Source of the DNA: Thermoleophilia bacterium
GTDB lineage: Bacteria > Actinomycetota > Thermoleophilia > RBG-16-64-13
Direction of reading: 5' to 3'
Assembly: GCA_016929985.1 (NCBI GenBank)
Contig: JAFGIH010000542.1
Span: forward strand, 1-34,672
DNA length: 34,672 nt
The translations under genes and the position numbers were made by a program. This document shows, piece after piece, positions 15,488-23,795 of this stretch (position 1 is its first letter; each line of letters starts with the position of its first letter). The notes beneath the pieces were generated by a model. It was not told the origin of the DNA. It made no database searches and saw only the letters and a list, made by a program, of their open reading frames with translations.

Positions 15488-16443
15488 TATCGTTCCCCCC
15501 CCAAACGCCTAGCCGATCTTCTGAGGGCTTGTGTGAAGGGGACGAAGCCCGGCGGGATCAGGAGCGCCAGTCGCAGGCGCAGTCTCCACCATCGGAAACG
15601 CGATGTTCCTTGTGTCAGGGCGAGGAGGCTCCTCGTCTCGACTCTGTCGCCCCTAAGGTATGCCTCCGTCGCATTTGCCAGTCTTCGAGAGGCCAGATAC
15701 TCTTCGAGCGTATGGCGTGAACCGAGCGGTCGGCGGCCGCTGCTCAGAAACTCCTCTATCACCGAAGCCTCAGGGACGTCCGCACCGGCACTGATAGTCT
15801 TGACAGCGCGGTTCTCGGCGGATAGGTGATAGACAGCCCCATCGATTGGAGACCACGCTACGCGATAGGCGAGGGCGATGCGGGTCCACATGTGCATATC
15901 CCCGCCACGTTTCACTCCCATGGGGAACATGCCGACCTCATCGAAGACATGTCTCGGCACCATGACTGCCGACGAGCAGATGGGCGAGTTCCAAGCGGCG
16001 GCGCGGAAGAAGTCTTCCAGCAACCCGCCGTCGCGCACGTCAACACAGTCTTTGAACGTGGGTCGCCACTGTCTGTCGTCTTGGCGCAAGACGAACGAGG
16101 TCCCGTACATGCCCGCTTCGGGATAGCGTGCGCGTAGATTCGTGACGGTCTCCAAGAACGTTGGCATCCACTCGTCGTCGGCGTCCAGGAAGGCGATCAG
16201 ATCGGGTGACGAGGCCTCCTGGATCCCCCGGTTTCTCGCCGCGGATTCTCCGGCGTTCTGCTGGGCGACGAGTTTGATGCGTGGATCGCTGATACCCCGC
16301 ACGGCATCTGCTCCGCCGTCGGTCGAACCGTCGTCCACTACAACGATCTCAACGTCCGATATCGATTGAGCCAGCACCGAGTCGATAGCCCGCCTTATGT
16401 GGCTGGCCTTGTTGTAGAGAGGTATCACCACGGAGATGGTCAT
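15487..16443 (-). CDS. Family 2 glycosyltransferase
   Basis: This is a 318-residue GT-A fold enzyme that transfers a sugar from a nucleotide donor to the growing glycan on the cytoplasmic face. The first lines are classic GT2: MTISVVIPLYNKASHIRRAI, VEIVVVDDGSTDGG, the AARNRGI helix and FLDADDEW, which holds the metal-binding D.D. The ATG at 16443 overlaps the upstream GT4 stop as ATGA, so translation is coupled; a longer frame with no initiation signal would give an arginine- and proline-rich extension and is rejected. The 3' end runs through eight consecutive G residues (15502-15495) to a TAG that shares a base with the next start codon. Confidence 0.93.
   Translation of the reverse strand: MTISVVIPLYNKASHIRRAIDSVLAQSISDVEIVVVDDGSTDGGADAVRGISDPRIKLVAQQNAGESAARNRGIQEASSPDLIAFLDADDEWMPTFLETVTNLRARYPEAGMYGTSFVLRQDDRQWRPTFKDCVDVRDGGLLEDFFRAAAWNSPICSSAVMVPRHVFDEVGMFPMGVKRGGDMHMWTRIALAYRVAWSPIDGAVYHLSAENRAVKTISAGADVPEASVIEEFLSSGRRPLGSRHTLEEYLASRRLANATEAYLRGDRVETRSLLALTQGTSRFRWWRLRLRLALLIPPGFVPFTQALRRSARRLGGER
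15495..15502 (-). repeat. G8 homopolymer at the GT2/asparagine-synthase junction
   Basis: Eight consecutive C on the plus strand (G on the coding strand) encode part of LGGER at the end of the GT2 and lie 7 nt before the GTG of the next gene. Adding one G, or a -1 ribosomal slip on this tract, bypasses the GT2 stop and enters the asparagine-synthase-like frame exactly (GTIVPGIFG). Confidence 0.85.
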
Positions 16444-17648
16444 ACGCGCCGGTGTCGGCCGGGGGGGATGCGCTTCTCTTGTGCTATGGACGCGATGAGG
16501 TTGGTCATGTTTTCGCACATTGCCTCGAGCGAGAAAAGCCGGTTCGCCCTTTCTCTGTTTTCCCGACCCACGCGGTGCCGGAGCTCCTCGTCGAGCAGCA
16601 GCCGGATGATTCGACGCGCCAGGCCGCTGGCGTCGTACGGAGGAGCCAGCCATTCGGAGAAGTTCTCCCCCAGCGTCTCACGCATGCTGCCCAGATCAGT
16701 GCCCACCACCGGCAGGCCGAGACTCATCGCCTCGAGCACCGCGTTCGAGCAGCCTTCGTGCTTCGTAGACTGTACACAAAGGTCCGCTGCGCGAAACAGA
16801 CGGTTCGGTTGGCTCATCTGGCCCATATAGAGGATGTCGGCGGCATCCAGCTCCAGCTCTTCTGCTAGGCGTACCAGTCGCTCTTGCTCTCCCCCGTCCC
16901 GGCCTGCCAAGACGAGGAGCGACCGGTGGCCGGCGGTCGCTAGTTCGTCCTTCACCTGTTTCCAGGCGGTGACCAGCGTGGTGTGGTCCTTGCCACTGTG
17001 AAGATTAGCAACCATGCAGGCGATGAGGGTGTCCTCTGGGAAGCCGAACTCCCGGCGGGCCTCGTGCCTCGTGGGGAGGTCCTGAGAAGTCGGGACACCG
17101 TTCCGCACCACACGCACGAGGTCGGGGGCGGCACCCAGCTCATCGGTGAGAAAGGCCGCACCTTCGCAGGAGTTGGCTACGAAGTACGGGGTGGCCTTGA
17201 CTGCCAGTTTCTCGAGAGGCAGCGCGAAGCGCTGCTGTCCGGGGTCGCGCTGATTCCAGACGCATGCGCCTGCTCCTGTGAGCCGCCAGGCGAGCGCGCA
17301 CATGACGTTGGCAGGGTGAGTGTAGGGGAGGATGATCGATGGCCTCAGCCGTTTGCACTCTCTGACGAACCGGCTCGCGCCTACGGAGAAGGTCGCGAAA
17401 AGCGAGTCGTAGAACATGGGGACTATGCGACACTCGATCCCCCATTCTTGACAGCGTTGCATAGCCAGACCTGGTAGGTGTGACCCCCAGACGTGGACTT
17501 CTGACCCCAGCTCATCCTTCAAATACCGTGCCAGGTAGAGGGATTGTCTCTCCGCCCCTCCCATCTCGAGCGACTGGTTCACTATGAGCACACGTAGTCT
17601 GCTCAGCAGCTCACGTACCCCGGACACTCTCACGACGTCTTCGGTCAT
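16440..17648 (-). CDS. Family 4 glycosyltransferase
   Basis: The 402-residue GT-B enzyme begins its Rossmann domain with RLRVLIVNQSLEMGGAERQSLYLARYL, the GGAE loop typical of GT4. Its donor domain contains LIACMVANLHSGKDHTTLV, LLVLAGRDGG, ILYMGQM and the E-x7-E segment STKHEGCSNAVLEAMSLGLPVVGTDLGS. It retains the anomeric configuration when adding a sugar to the glycan. The ATG at 17648 directly follows the stop of the previous gene (TAGATG), and the stop overlaps the next ATG, so it sits in the middle of the operon. Donor and linkage are unknown. Confidence 0.92.
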   Translation of the reverse strand: MTEDVVRVSGVRELLSRLRVLIVNQSLEMGGAERQSLYLARYLKDELGSEVHVWGSHLPGLAMQRCQEWGIECRIVPMFYDSLFATFSVGASRFVRECKRLRPSIILPYTHPANVMCALAWRLTGAGACVWNQRDPGQQRFALPLEKLAVKATPYFVANSCEGAAFLTDELGAAPDLVRVVRNGVPTSQDLPTRHEARREFGFPEDTLIACMVANLHSGKDHTTLVTAWKQVKDELATAGHRSLLVLAGRDGGEQERLVRLAEELELDAADILYMGQMSQPNRLFRAADLCVQSTKHEGCSNAVLEAMSLGLPVVGTDLGSMRETLGENFSEWLAPPYDASGLARRIIRLLLDEELRHRVGRENRERANRLFSLEAMCENMTNLIASIAQEKRIPPGRHRRV

Positions 17649-18716
17649 CTACCCCTCTCGTCTTGAGCCGTCCGGCGCCGAGTTCGCCAGGTCGCGGCAC
17701 GCGGCTCGCAAGGCTTCGCGCCAATGGATAGTCACATGACCCCACGTTCTCGTACGCAGCATCTCCTCTGCATTCTGCAGGCCCGCGGCGCGCACCTGCT
17801 CCACGTTCTCTGCACACCATCTGAACGCCTTGCGGAATGCGGCCACTTTCCTCTTGATGACAAGGCCGTTGCTCCCCGATCGCACCACCTCGGGAACGAT
17901 CCCAACATCGACGGCGACGGGAAAGCAGCCGCAGGCCATGCCCTCCAACAGCGGGAATGGAGTCCCCTCCGCCGTCGAGGCCACACATATGACGTCGATG
18001 GAGTTGTAGAACTCACGCATCTGGTCGCGGCCGAGCCCTCCATCGGCCACCTGGAGCTCGAATTCCTCGGCAGCGGGAAGGAGGATGTCGTTAAGGCCTT
18101 TGCACCTGTCGTTTCGATCGCCGGCCCAGCCGATTCGCAGCGCGCCCGTGCGTCGGCCGGCGGGCTTGAAGATGTCAGGATCAAAGCCATTCGGCGTGTA
18201 ATGGACCTCGCGGTACGGCGTGAAGGTGTTCAGTAACCGCTCCGAGGTTGACGTAATGGTGCCTGCGTCGGCGAGATACTTCCGCGTCGCCTGGGCGGGT
18301 GTGAGATAACCGTAATCGCTCTCATTGGCCCACCGGTGGCTGCTGATCTCCTTGACCACCCGGCGCGAATCCAGGCCGAATCCGTGGTGGTATGTCTCTC
18401 CCCAAAAGAAGATGTAGAGGAGGTCGAAGTCGATCGACGAAAGATCGGGCTTATCGCGTACGTAGGCGATCTGGATATCGAACTCGTCGGACAGGCAACG
18501 GGAGATGGACTGAGCCTTGAAATCGAAGGCCCAGCCGCGACGGTCGGCCAACATGACGACGCGCGGCTTGGCGGCCGGTCGGAGAGGGAGCACACGACGC
18601 ACGACGGGGGGCCGGGCCGCGGACGCGGGCCCGTTGCCTCGACGCAGGTCTCTTAGAGATGAAGCCAGTTCCCGAAGCCCGGCAAGAAGACGCTTGAGGA
18701 CGAACCGATCACCCAT
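17649..18716 (-). CDS. Family 4 glycosyltransferase
   Basis: This is a 355-residue GT-B enzyme. The N-terminal domain is less typical (KPRVVMLADRRGWAFDFKAQSI, LLYIFFWGETYHHGFGLDSR). The C-terminal donor domain is clear: LRIGWAGDRND, a short GLGRDQM..FYNSIDVICVAS, and the E-x7-E motif AEGTPFPLLEGMACGCFPVAVDVG. The start at ATG 18716 overlaps the end of wzt by 8 nt; a longer frame upstream would be buried in wzt and is rejected. Lying directly behind Wzt and in front of two other transferases, it probably elongates or caps the exported glycan. The donor sugar cannot be predicted. Confidence 0.9.
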   Translation of the reverse strand: MGDRFVLKRLLAGLRELASSLRDLRRGNGPASAARPPVVRRVLPLRPAAKPRVVMLADRRGWAFDFKAQSISRCLSDEFDIQIAYVRDKPDLSSIDFDLLYIFFWGETYHHGFGLDSRRVVKEISSHRWANESDYGYLTPAQATRKYLADAGTITSTSERLLNTFTPYREVHYTPNGFDPDIFKPAGRRTGALRIGWAGDRNDRCKGLNDILLPAAEEFELQVADGGLGRDQMREFYNSIDVICVASTAEGTPFPLLEGMACGCFPVAVDVGIVPEVVRSGSNGLVIKRKVAAFRKAFRWCAENVEQVRAAGLQNAEEMLRTRTWGHVTIHWREALRAACRDLANSAPDGSRREG

Positions 18717-20007
18717 CGGTCGTTGCGACCGGATAGACCTCGTCCGACACTTTCGATGTCTCCCAGGCGACGCGTGGCTGGAGCTTGAAGCGCATTCTGC
18801 TCTTGTAGGCCTGGTTGAACGTTCCGCTGGATTCAACGGCTATCGGCACGCCGATCCCATCGCCTGCGATGATCAGTCCGTTGCCGAGTCGGGCGTTGAT
18901 GCGCAGTTCGTACTGTCTCGTAGCAAGAAGGTCTGCCGGTACTGTAGCGGTAGATACGTACTGGCCTGGATCGACCGTCGACATAGATGCCCCGTGATCA
19001 TCGTGGTGCGAACGGAAGAGAGCCGTCTGTTCATCGTCCACCAGGTCGAAGAACACTCTGAGTCCTATCAGGCGTTCGGGTACCGTATACCTGTATTCCA
19101 CCTCAAATGGCTGGCCGCTCAGAATGGTGAGTGTCTCGCGGCCGCCTTGTCGCACCGTGATGCCATCGAGACGAAAAGCAGGGTCCGATGGAAAAGCCCT
19201 CACGGCGTCAGCGAGGCTATCCAGAGACTCTGCGCTCGCTCCCCGAAGGTAGGCTTCGGTCACCTCGGTTGTGTCGCCTTCGTGAACGATTCGGCCGTTG
19301 GCGAGCTGTATGGCCCGGGTGCACAGATTCCTGACGGCGCCCATGTTGTGACTGACGAAGAGCACGGTACGACCTTCGCGCGCCACTTTGCCCATGCGGC
19401 CGAGGCATTTGCGCTGGAACTCCGCGTCACCGACTGCCAGCACCTCATCCACGATGAGGATTTCGGGATTGAGATGGGCTGCCACGGCGAAGGCCAACCG
19501 TACGTACATGCCGCTCGAATAGCGTTTGACAGGTGTATCCAAGAACTGTCCGATCTCGCTGAACTCCACGATCTCGTCGAACCTGCTCTTGATCTCGGCC
19601 CGCTTCATGCCGAGGATTGCCCCGTTCAGTTGGATGTTCTCCCTGCCGGTGAGCTCACCATGGAACCCCGTGCCTACCTCCAACAGGCTGCCTACTCGTC
19701 CCCAGATCTCCGCCCGTCCCTCCGTGGGCTCGGTGATGCGCGAGAGCACTTTCAGAAGCGTGCTCTTGCCGGAGCCGTTCCGGCCGACGATGCCGAGGAC
19801 GTCGCCGTGCCGAATCTCGAGGTCGATGTTCCTGAGGGCCCAGAGTGTCTCCGAGGTCTGCGTGGTGGCGCCTGGATTCCGGATGCGTTCGATAGGCCGC
19901 TTGACGACATTCGTGATCGCGTCACGCAACGTGTGGTACTCGGCGGCTTCCGCGCCGATGTGGTACATCTTGCCAAGTCTCTGGGTTCGGATAGCGAGAT
20001 CGTTCAT
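18709..20007 (-). CDS. wzt: ABC transporter ATPase for polysaccharide export, with Wzt-type C-terminal domain
   Basis: The 432-residue protein has an ABC nucleotide-binding domain with Walker A GRNGSGKSTLL, a Q-loop region near EVGTGFHGELTGRENI, the signature YSSGMYVRLAFAVA (SSGM variant usual in the Wzt/TagH group), Walker B EILIVDEVLAVGD and H-loop FVSHN. A C-terminal domain of roughly 180 residues follows (LDGITVRQGG, GQPFEVEYRYTVPE, FNQAYKSRMRFKLQP), matching the carbohydrate-binding Wzt C-terminal fold that recognises the finished glycan terminus in O9a-like systems. It couples ATP hydrolysis to export of lipid-linked polysaccharide through Wzm. It starts 3 nt after the wzm stop and overlaps the next GT4 gene, so it is in one operon. 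Confidence 0.95.
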   Translation of the reverse strand: MNDLAIRTQRLGKMYHIGAEAAEYHTLRDAITNVVKRPIERIRNPGATTQTSETLWALRNIDLEIRHGDVLGIVGRNGSGKSTLLKVLSRITEPTEGRAEIWGRVGSLLEVGTGFHGELTGRENIQLNGAILGMKRAEIKSRFDEIVEFSEIGQFLDTPVKRYSSGMYVRLAFAVAAHLNPEILIVDEVLAVGDAEFQRKCLGRMGKVAREGRTVLFVSHNMGAVRNLCTRAIQLANGRIVHEGDTTEVTEAYLRGASAESLDSLADAVRAFPSDPAFRLDGITVRQGGRETLTILSGQPFEVEYRYTVPERLIGLRVFFDLVDDEQTALFRSHHDDHGASMSTVDPGQYVSTATVPADLLATRQYELRINARLGNGLIIAGDGIGVPIAVESSGTFNQAYKSRMRFKLQPRVAWETSKVSDEVYPVATTDG

Positions 20008-20010
20008 GGT

Positions 20011-20910
20011 CTACACCACATCGGCGAACATCCTCTCGATGCGTCTGAAGTAGAAGAGCCCCCCGACCAACAGTACGAAGACGACCGCGGTGGAGATCCC
20101 AAGGTAGCGTGCATCGAACGGCGACCCGAGCAGCGACCAACGAAAACCGTTGATCACGCCGGTCATCGGATTGAGCGAGAAGAGCACGCGCAGCCATTCG
20201 GGCCATTTCGGGTCGAGAGGGTAGATGACCGGGCTGACGAACATCCACAGTTGCACCAAGAACGGGATGATGTACTGCACATCCCGGTAGAGCACGTTGA
20301 TGGCGCTCATCCAGAGACCCACGGAGAGCGCGGTAGCGATGATGAGCACCACGAAGGCGGGCAAGACGGCGATCTCCCACCCGGGGGCGATACCGTAGGC
20401 GGCCATCAGGATGAGTAGGACGATGAACGAGAGCACGAAATCCACCAGCACACCCAGTACCGCTGATATGGGAATCACGAGGCGCGGGAAATAGACCTTG
20501 GTCACCAAGTTGGCGTTGCCGACCACACTCGTGGTCGATCGGGTGAGAGCGCCTGCGAAGAACTGCCACGGTAGCAGACCGCAGAAGCTGAAGACGGCGT
20601 AGGGCAGGTCTTCGTCCCCGGTCTCGACTTTCAGTCCTTTGTTGAAGACGACGGTGAAGACGACCATCGTGAGGAGCGGCTGCATGATCGCCCAAGCTAC
20701 GCCCAGAACCGCCTGTTTGTAGCGAAGGAGGATGTCCCGCCACGTGAGGAAAAACAGCAGCTCACGGTAGTCCCACAGGTGGCGCAGGTCAAGAGAGGCC
20801 CAACCTCGCTTGGGTTCGAGGACGATGACGTCTCGATCGGGGAGGGACCTGTTGGAGTCTCTGGAGTGGCTGGTCACGACCAACTCATCCGACCGGTCGA
20901 CCTCCTCCAT
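20011..20910 (-). CDS. wzm: ABC transporter permease for polysaccharide export (Wzm-like)
   Basis: This 299-residue membrane protein belongs to the ABC-2 permease family. It shows the amphipathic entry segment WDYRELLFFLTWRDILLRYKQAVLGVAWAIMQPLL, characteristic of Wzm/TagG/KpsM-type permeases, and about six transmembrane segments. LPWQFFAGALTRSTTSVVGN is followed by the LVTKVYFPRLVIP motif, another signature of the family. It forms the channel for lipid-linked glycan, paired with the ATPase 3 nt downstream. The ATG at 20910 has no obvious upstream ribosome site, although GGAGGAGG occurs immediately inside the gene. The 95-bp gap before it (20911-21005) holds no gene or strong hairpin. Confidence 0.94.
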   Translation of the reverse strand: MEEVDRSDELVVTSHSRDSNRSLPDRDVIVLEPKRGWASLDLRHLWDYRELLFFLTWRDILLRYKQAVLGVAWAIMQPLLTMVVFTVVFNKGLKVETGDEDLPYAVFSFCGLLPWQFFAGALTRSTTSVVGNANLVTKVYFPRLVIPISAVLGVLVDFVLSFIVLLILMAAYGIAPGWEIAVLPAFVVLIIATALSVGLWMSAINVLYRDVQYIIPFLVQLWMFVSPVIYPLDPKWPEWLRVLFSLNPMTGVINGFRWSLLGSPFDARYLGISTAVVFVLLVGGLFYFRRIERMFADVV

Positions 20911-21005
20911 CTATCATCATGCTTGTTCCTTCGGGAAGAACGTATCGTACCCGATAAGGGGCGCTCTGTAGGTGTACTGTCGTGTTGGACATCACTTGGC
21001 CATCA

Positions 21006-22733
21006 TCAAGCCTCATGCACAGCCGATACGGCAGCAGCGTCTTCGTGGAGCAGCCGGGTGGTCTTGCAGATGATGAAGGCTCTCAGAGCCAGGCGGTTGT
21101 AACCCACGAAGTAGTGTTCCGTACCCCTCAGGGCTCGGCTCACCCTGTTTCGTGCGCGGCCCGGGAAGCGGCGTAAGGCAGCGTAATGCCGAGCCGCCCT
21201 TCCTTGCTTGGGTTCTTGCACGACCATGTTTGTCACGATGTCTTCGAGAAGGGCGGCAGGAAGGACCGACGCAGCCGTCTGCGAGGAAAGCTCGTCCTGC
21301 AGGAGTTCGACGACTGCTGGGGACCTCAGGAAGCCGCCGATAGTGCCGATGGCGTCGTGCTCGGCGAAGTCGATCTCTGGGCCGATGGAGCGAACGATCC
21401 TGGTCCACAGTCGTTTGTCGTCGCGCTCCTCATCCGGCAGTGTCCTCACCAGGTCGACGACTCGGCGTGCCAGAAGTGGATTTGTGACCTCCACGTAGGA
21501 GAGCTTGAGATCGTTGAGCGCCGACAGGCCGAACTGCACGTCCACCGCTTGGCAGAGTCTGTCGCGCCACAGGGAGAGTGACTCTCCAGGGCTGGGGCTC
21601 AGAATCTCCGGAGCTTCCTGGGGTGGGAGGCCCAGCTCCTCGAGGCTTTTCACCCCGGCGAAGTCGCTCCACAGGACCTGTCCATGGTAGCGAAGGACTT
21701 CCTGGACAGAGGTCATGGGGGGATAGCCGAACACCTCGTCTCCTCTGACGATGCCGCCGGCTCCGCTGTCGTGGAGATGCTTCCAGACCGCGAAACCATC
21801 TACGTACCCCGCGATCTCGTCAATGCGGCCCTCTCCTTGAGTGATGAACCTGTCAAAGATCACTGCTGCCGGAGGATCGTGAGCGTCGAGGGCGTGGTAC
21901 GTGTGCTTCAGGTCGTATTGTCTCGCTACCTCGCGTGCGATCGAGGCATCGTTCCCTTTCCTCCCCATTGAGTCCCGCAATCCCCACGTCAGCGTGTGCG
22001 GGCGGGCTCCTCTGTTGACCAAGAGGGAGAGTATCCCCCTACTGTCCACTCCTCCCGACAGTGGCACGATCCATCTCTGGAAATCATGATCGTGTGCCGC
22101 GACTGTCTCGTGCAACGCGTTAAGCAGGAGTGATTCGTGATGTCCCGGCGACCTATCGACGGGCGAGAAAGGGCGGATACGTGTAGCCAGAGAGGTGTGC
22201 CACGAATTCCGGTCGAGGGTGAGAATCGAATCGCCTGGGAGCCAGTGGATCCTCGTATCCCAGGACAGCCCGAGCCCCAGAGTGCCGGTCGATAGCATCC
22301 AGGGGATGACCGATCGATTGAAGTCGAAGCAGCCCGTGAGGAACACGATCGCACGTTGCGAGGTCGACGCGATGAAGACGTTCTCGTCGTGGTAGTACCA
22401 GATGGTCCGTGATGCCAGGACGTCCGTGACGGCCTCCACGCAGCCGGCATCACCTCGGAACATCGCGTAAGTACCGTCGGGCGTTTCGGAGGAAGTCCGC
22501 CACCATTCGACGTCTTGTTCGAAGATCGGACCCAGGCAGATGTTGTCACCGTGCACCGAAATCGTCTCGTTTGGGCTGTAAACGGCCAGGGCGATTCCCT
22601 CATCCGCCAGGATCAGGGGCGGGGAGGGTGTGATATTGTCGGGCGCAAGTCTTGGAGCGAGCGCCTCCAGACGTCGCTCATAGCGGGCGGCCTCGGCTGT
22701 ATCACGCGTACAGAGGTATACGGCCTTCGCCAC
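21006..22733 (-). CDS. Asparagine-synthase-like protein without glutaminase Cys (copy 2)
   Basis: The product is 575 residues from the GTG at 22733, which has AGGAG 7 nt upstream and sits just after the GT2 stop; an ATG at 22757 would lie inside the GT2 gene with no ribosome site. There is no MCG N-terminus: it begins VAKAVYLCTRDT. The N-terminal part retains only vestiges of the Ntn fold (SRTIWYYHDENVFIASTSQRAI, HWLPGDSILTL). The synthase domain has the P-loop PLSGGVDSRG (SGGVDS at residues 226-231) and RKGNDASIAREVA. ATP-dependent adenylation and amide formation are plausible; glutamine hydrolysis is not. It differs strongly from copy 1, so the two probably act on different acceptors in the same glycan. 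It lies between a GT2 and wzm in one operon. Confidence 0.85.
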   Translation of the reverse strand: MAKAVYLCTRDTAEAARYERRLEALAPRLAPDNITPSPPLILADEGIALAVYSPNETISVHGDNICLGPIFEQDVEWWRTSSETPDGTYAMFRGDAGCVEAVTDVLASRTIWYYHDENVFIASTSQRAIVFLTGCFDFNRSVIPWMLSTGTLGLGLSWDTRIHWLPGDSILTLDRNSWHTSLATRIRPFSPVDRSPGHHESLLLNALHETVAAHDHDFQRWIVPLSGGVDSRGILSLLVNRGARPHTLTWGLRDSMGRKGNDASIAREVARQYDLKHTYHALDAHDPPAAVIFDRFITQGEGRIDEIAGYVDGFAVWKHLHDSGAGGIVRGDEVFGYPPMTSVQEVLRYHGQVLWSDFAGVKSLEELGLPPQEAPEILSPSPGESLSLWRDRLCQAVDVQFGLSALNDLKLSYVEVTNPLLARRVVDLVRTLPDEERDDKRLWTRIVRSIGPEIDFAEHDAIGTIGGFLRSPAVVELLQDELSSQTAASVLPAALLEDIVTNMVVQEPKQGRAARHYAALRRFPGRARNRVSRALRGTEHYFVGYNRLALRAFIICKTTRLLHEDAAAVSAVHEA

Positions 22734-22734
22734 T

Positions 22735-23706
22735 TCACGTCTCCTGTCGTGACGCAAACCGCGTCAGTAGTCGCCGCGCGCGACGCATCATGGCCCCAGG
22801 GTAGTACTGAAACAGCCGGGCGGTCCTGCGGCGGATCAAGGGCGCGAGATCACGAGCGAGATAGCATGCGAACGTATCGCAGACGAGAAGTGGTTTCTGA
22901 TAAGCCGGGATGCTCGATCTCCAAATGACGCCCGCTTGCCGGCAGCGCAGCCAGACACGTCTGAAGGGCGCGTAGCCGTGCAGGTTGGGATCGTGGAAGC
23001 GGCGGGTTCGGGCATTGCGCCTGCTACCCGTGGCGCGGTTGACGAACAGGATCTCGTCCACCTGGCGCCACGGACCCATGATCGCCAGTTTGGTGAGGAG
23101 GAGCCGGTCGGCACCGTTCTCCGCCAGGAGAAGGTCGGTCTGCGCCAAGACCTCCCGGCGCATCAGACCGAAGACCATGTGGACCTTGCGCGAAGCCCAC
23201 AGCATGTGGTGGATGCGGCGAGCGGGGCTGGGATCGCTCAGTTCCAGCGGGTCGAGCGACTCGTGCAAGGGCCGGCCATCCTCGCTTATCTCACGTGCTC
23301 TGGGGTAGGCGAGCACCACGTCGGGATTCTCATCCAGTGCTTCCACGCAGCGCTGCAGGTAGTCGCACAGATGGATATCATCACATGCGGCCCACTTGAA
23401 GTATTGCCCACGCGATAGCGCGAAGGTATTGTTGAAATTGCGGGCCGCGCCAAGGTTCTCGTCATTGCGGTGGTAGCGGATGCGGCTGTCCCGTTGCGCG
23501 TATCGGGCTGCTATCTCGGCAGTGCCGTCATCGGACGCATTGTCGGAGATGATCAATTCGAAATCGCCGAACGTCTGCGATAGGAGCGAGTCGAGAGCCT
23601 GCTCGAGGTAGGGAGCGCCGTTATAGACAGGGAGCCCGATACTAACCCGGGGTTTCGGCTCGTCCGCGAGACTGGTGGTCCTGCGGTTGGTGGTTTCACC
23701 GCTCAT
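22735..23706 (-). CDS. Family 2 glycosyltransferase, first gene of the export operon
   Basis: The 323-residue GT-A enzyme shows RVSIGLPVYNGAPYLEQALDSLLSQTF, FELIISDNASDDGT, NENLG-like DENLGAARNFN, and the metal-binding AACDDIH. The C-terminal half is basic and includes RATGSRRNARTRRF. It adds one sugar from a nucleotide donor at the cytoplasmic face. The ATG at 23706 has AGGTGAG about 5 nt upstream. It is the first gene of the leftward operon and is divergent from the C-methyltransferase gene across an 89-bp gap, where a shared control region would lie. No clear promoter hexamers are visible there. Confidence 0.91.
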   Translation of the reverse strand: MSGETTNRRTTSLADEPKPRVSIGLPVYNGAPYLEQALDSLLSQTFGDFELIISDNASDDGTAEIAARYAQRDSRIRYHRNDENLGAARNFNNTFALSRGQYFKWAACDDIHLCDYLQRCVEALDENPDVVLAYPRAREISEDGRPLHESLDPLELSDPSPARRIHHMLWASRKVHMVFGLMRREVLAQTDLLLAENGADRLLLTKLAIMGPWRQVDEILFVNRATGSRRNARTRRFHDPNLHGYAPFRRVWLRCRQAGVIWRSSIPAYQKPLLVCDTFACYLARDLAPLIRRRTARLFQYYPGAMMRRARRLLTRFASRQET

Positions 23707-23795
23707 GATCGCTCACCTGGGCAGCGGGTCATCGAGGGAGCGTGCGTCGTGGGGAGGGATCGGCAAACCGACACGAAGCAGGGAGGGAGAGCGCC

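Noticed and set aside
16444..16653. Upstream extension of the GT2 gene
   Set aside because: The added residues are Arg/Pro/His-rich, overlap the GT4 gene in another frame, and the ATGA-coupled ATG gives a standard GT2 start.
18517..20418. A 633-residue open frame on the plus strand across wzt and a GT4 gene
   Set aside because: It is antisense to two well-recognised genes, has no domain-like sequence and is His/Asp/Glu/Arg-rich in the way high-G+C antisense frames are.
23761..23775. GGCAAACC near 23764 as a second c-di-GMP riboswitch
   Set aside because: Only the short GGCAAACC is present; no GNRA hairpin, GCAAAGCC or 3' core follows.
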